Source: Anaeramoeba flamelloides (Eukaryota; Metamonada; Anaeramoebidae). Taken from it: a stretch of DNA of 64,000 nt. Shown in pieces: positions 62,952 through 64,000 of this stretch. A program made the translations under genes and the position numbers. Location: contig JANTQA010000023.1 in assembly GCA_027625915.1 (NCBI GenBank), positions 16,492,001-16,556,000 of the forward strand. The letters run 5' to 3'. Under the pieces are notes generated by a model. It saw nothing but the letters and a program-made list of their open reading frames with translations. It did no database searches and was not told the DNA's origin. Positions within the stretch are counted from its first letter, which is position 1, and each line of letters begins with the position of its first letter.

Positions 62952-64000
62952 TTAACAAAATAAATGAGTATTTTTTTGAGATCTCAAAATTTTTTTAGCT
63001 CTTTTTGATCCTACAATTCGTTGAAGTTTCATATATTCATATTTGGTATATAATATTAGGCAAGAACTATTTTGTGATTCGACCCAATTTAGCATTTCGG
63101 AATAAAAAATGGCATTTTTTGGAAGGCCATAAAAGATTATATTTTTCACGCCACGTATTTTATATCTTTTAAAGAAATGAAACCTTTCCGAAATTAATAG
63201 GAATTTCCTTCTGCCATGGAAGAAATTTGATCTGGATGCGGCAATTTTGTTTGTGCTGCTATCTTCTGAGCAAATACAATAGGACAGATCATTTTTATTA
63301 AATAGATTTCTAATTCTAATAAAATCAAAATAGTCTGGTATCACGATCAGGGTATAGGAGCCGAAATCCTTTTTAATTGTATTTAAATGGTTTTTAAAAA
63401 AATTAAATCTAATCTCGTCAATATTCGCGAGATTTGTGATTTTGATTTTTTGAAAAACTTGCTTAACTTGGGGGATAACCATATCAATGACGCCAAGGTA
63501 TTTTGGAATTAATTTAAATTTGCCCTTTGATGACGAACAAAAGAACTTGCTATTATTAAAAAATGAATTAATCTCGATGGTGTTAAACCTGCTAAATATT
63601 AAGTTTTGCCTAAAATATTTCGCCTGCCCATCTAAGTACCAATGCTTGACTCTTGAAAAATCCGTGTTGCCCTGTGATTCTGGCAACTTGTTTAAGACCT
63701 TCCAGATTGTTAAAATGTGTTCCCAGTTTTGCATTAATAGCACATCTGCGTGATCTAAAATTGTAATTTCAATTGAAGACAGAAAATCATAGTCCCTTTC
63801 CTTATCGCCCTCCCCGCCAACTACCAATCTTAATCCTAAAGGCGATGCAATGATCAAATCTGAATTGTAGAAATCTGAAAATAGCCTGATACTTCTTGCA
63901 CCCAAGGAAACACCTATTCGAAAGCAATCGTCAGAGTTGCCTTTAAACAGTTCGTTATAGTCCTTTGGCTTATTTTCATTATCAGCGGTTTTTTCTGAAA
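62952..64000 (-). CDS. UTP25: U3 snoRNP-associated protein UTP25, C-terminal part (5' end beyond window)
   Basis: The frame is open from the right edge to a TAA at 62952, about 348 residues. Signature blocks in order: DYNELFKGNSDDCFRIGVSL, SDFYNSDLIIASPLGLR, DFLSSIEITILDHADVLLMQ followed by NWEHI, the FIRIRN and RSNFFHGRRKFLLISERFHF blocks, and RYKIRGVKNIIFYGLPKNA. UTP25 (digestive organ expansion factor in vertebrates) is a DEAD-box-like protein of the small-subunit processome that has lost helicase motifs; the DHAD here stands where helicases have DEAD. It works in 18S pre-rRNA processing in the nucleolus. The family is about 700 residues, so half of it is outside. Upstream codons to 64000 (frame SEKTADNENKPKD) are in frame, so no start should be placed at 63905. 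Third-position G/C is higher than in nearby genes. Confidence 0.95.
   Translation of the reverse strand, partial: SEKTADNENKPKDYNELFKGNSDDCFRIGVSLGARSIRLFSDFYNSDLIIASPLGLRLVVGGEGDKERDYDFLSSIEITILDHADVLLMQNWEHILTIWKVLNKLPESQGNTDFSRVKHWYLDGQAKYFRQNLIFSRFNTIEINSFFNNSKFFCSSSKGKFKLIPKYLGVIDMVIPQVKQVFQKIKITNLANIDEIRFNFFKNHLNTIKKDFGSYTLIVIPDYFDFIRIRNLFNKNDLSYCICSEDSSTNKIAASRSNFFHGRRKFLLISERFHFFKRYKIRGVKNIIFYGLPKNAIFYSEMLNWVESQNSSCLILYTKYEYMKLQRIVGSKRAKKILRSQKNTHLFC

Noticed and set aside
63905-63907. Start of the UTP25 frame at a TTG codon
   Set aside because: The conserved block DYNELFKGNSDDCFRIGVSL lies upstream in the same frame, so the gene continues to the window edge.
1-64000. tRNA, rRNA, CRISPR arrays, LTR elements or viral genes
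   Set aside because: No tRNA arm signature, rRNA-like G/C block, regular spacer array, LTR pair or capsid/polymerase frame of viral type was seen; short RNAs could still be missed by eye.

Overview
This is a gene-sparse, extremely A/T-rich eukaryotic nuclear window. The long A and T homopolymers, (AT)n microsatellites, small GT-AG introns with T-rich 3' ends, and low-complexity Lys/Glu/Asn/Gln tracts inside otherwise ordinary proteins point to a unicellular protist. The style (EKEK and NENEN tracts, 3-5 kb intergenic spaces, a cAMP-receptor-like GPCR beside trafficking genes) reminds me of an amoeboid lineage such as Anaeramoeba. No marker here proves the lineage. All complete host genes I can follow end in TAA, except one broken frame.

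Layout, left to right. A membrane transporter of the amino acid/auxin permease (TMEM104-like) type (651-1601, +) is followed by ribosomal protein eL20, formerly L18a (5662-6375, +, one intron). Next are a secreted or lumenal coiled-coil protein (10716-12113, -), a membrane-anchored bZIP factor resembling ATF6/CREB3/XBP1 (15312-17039, -), an EF-hand protein (21462-22028, -), and the first exon of a helical-bundle protein resembling the MLKL/HeLo four-helix domain (25980-26564, -). A seven-helix cAMP-receptor-like GPCR (31743-38012, -) has two exons 5.4 kb apart. A sorting nexin of the SH3-PX-BAR (SNX9) type is spread over 42754-48480 (+). The Golgi tether subunit COG2 is at 52735-55404 (+). An E2F-like winged-helix protein (59875-61748, +) is split by a poly-A tract. 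The C-terminal part of the nucleolar factor UTP25 runs off the right edge (62952-64000, -).

The spaces between genes, and the large GPCR intron, are filled with short palindromic non-autonomous DNA elements. One Tc1/mariner-type family with TA target duplications has six two-ended and two half copies of about 196 bp. At least two more TA-flanked families are present (547/527 bp and 1376/1117 bp). There is a decayed Tc1-like transposase element (29143-30176), a fragment of a non-LTR retrotransposon reverse transcriptase (about 30980-31215), a possible retroposon family with a (TAAA)n tail, and several dispersed repeat pairs. Two places show clear nested insertion: an approximately 575 bp element inside another repeat at 18.6-19.2 kb, and two elements inside a 1376 bp element at 35.8-37.2 kb.

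The genes do not form a pathway or operon. Functionally they cover translation and ribosome biogenesis (eL20, UTP25), Golgi/endosome trafficking (COG2, SNX9-like), signalling (GPCR, EF-hand, helical-bundle protein) and transcription (tethered bZIP, E2F-like). No tRNA, rRNA, CRISPR array, viral element or toxin gene was recognised. Family names come from reading the translations by eye, not from database searches.
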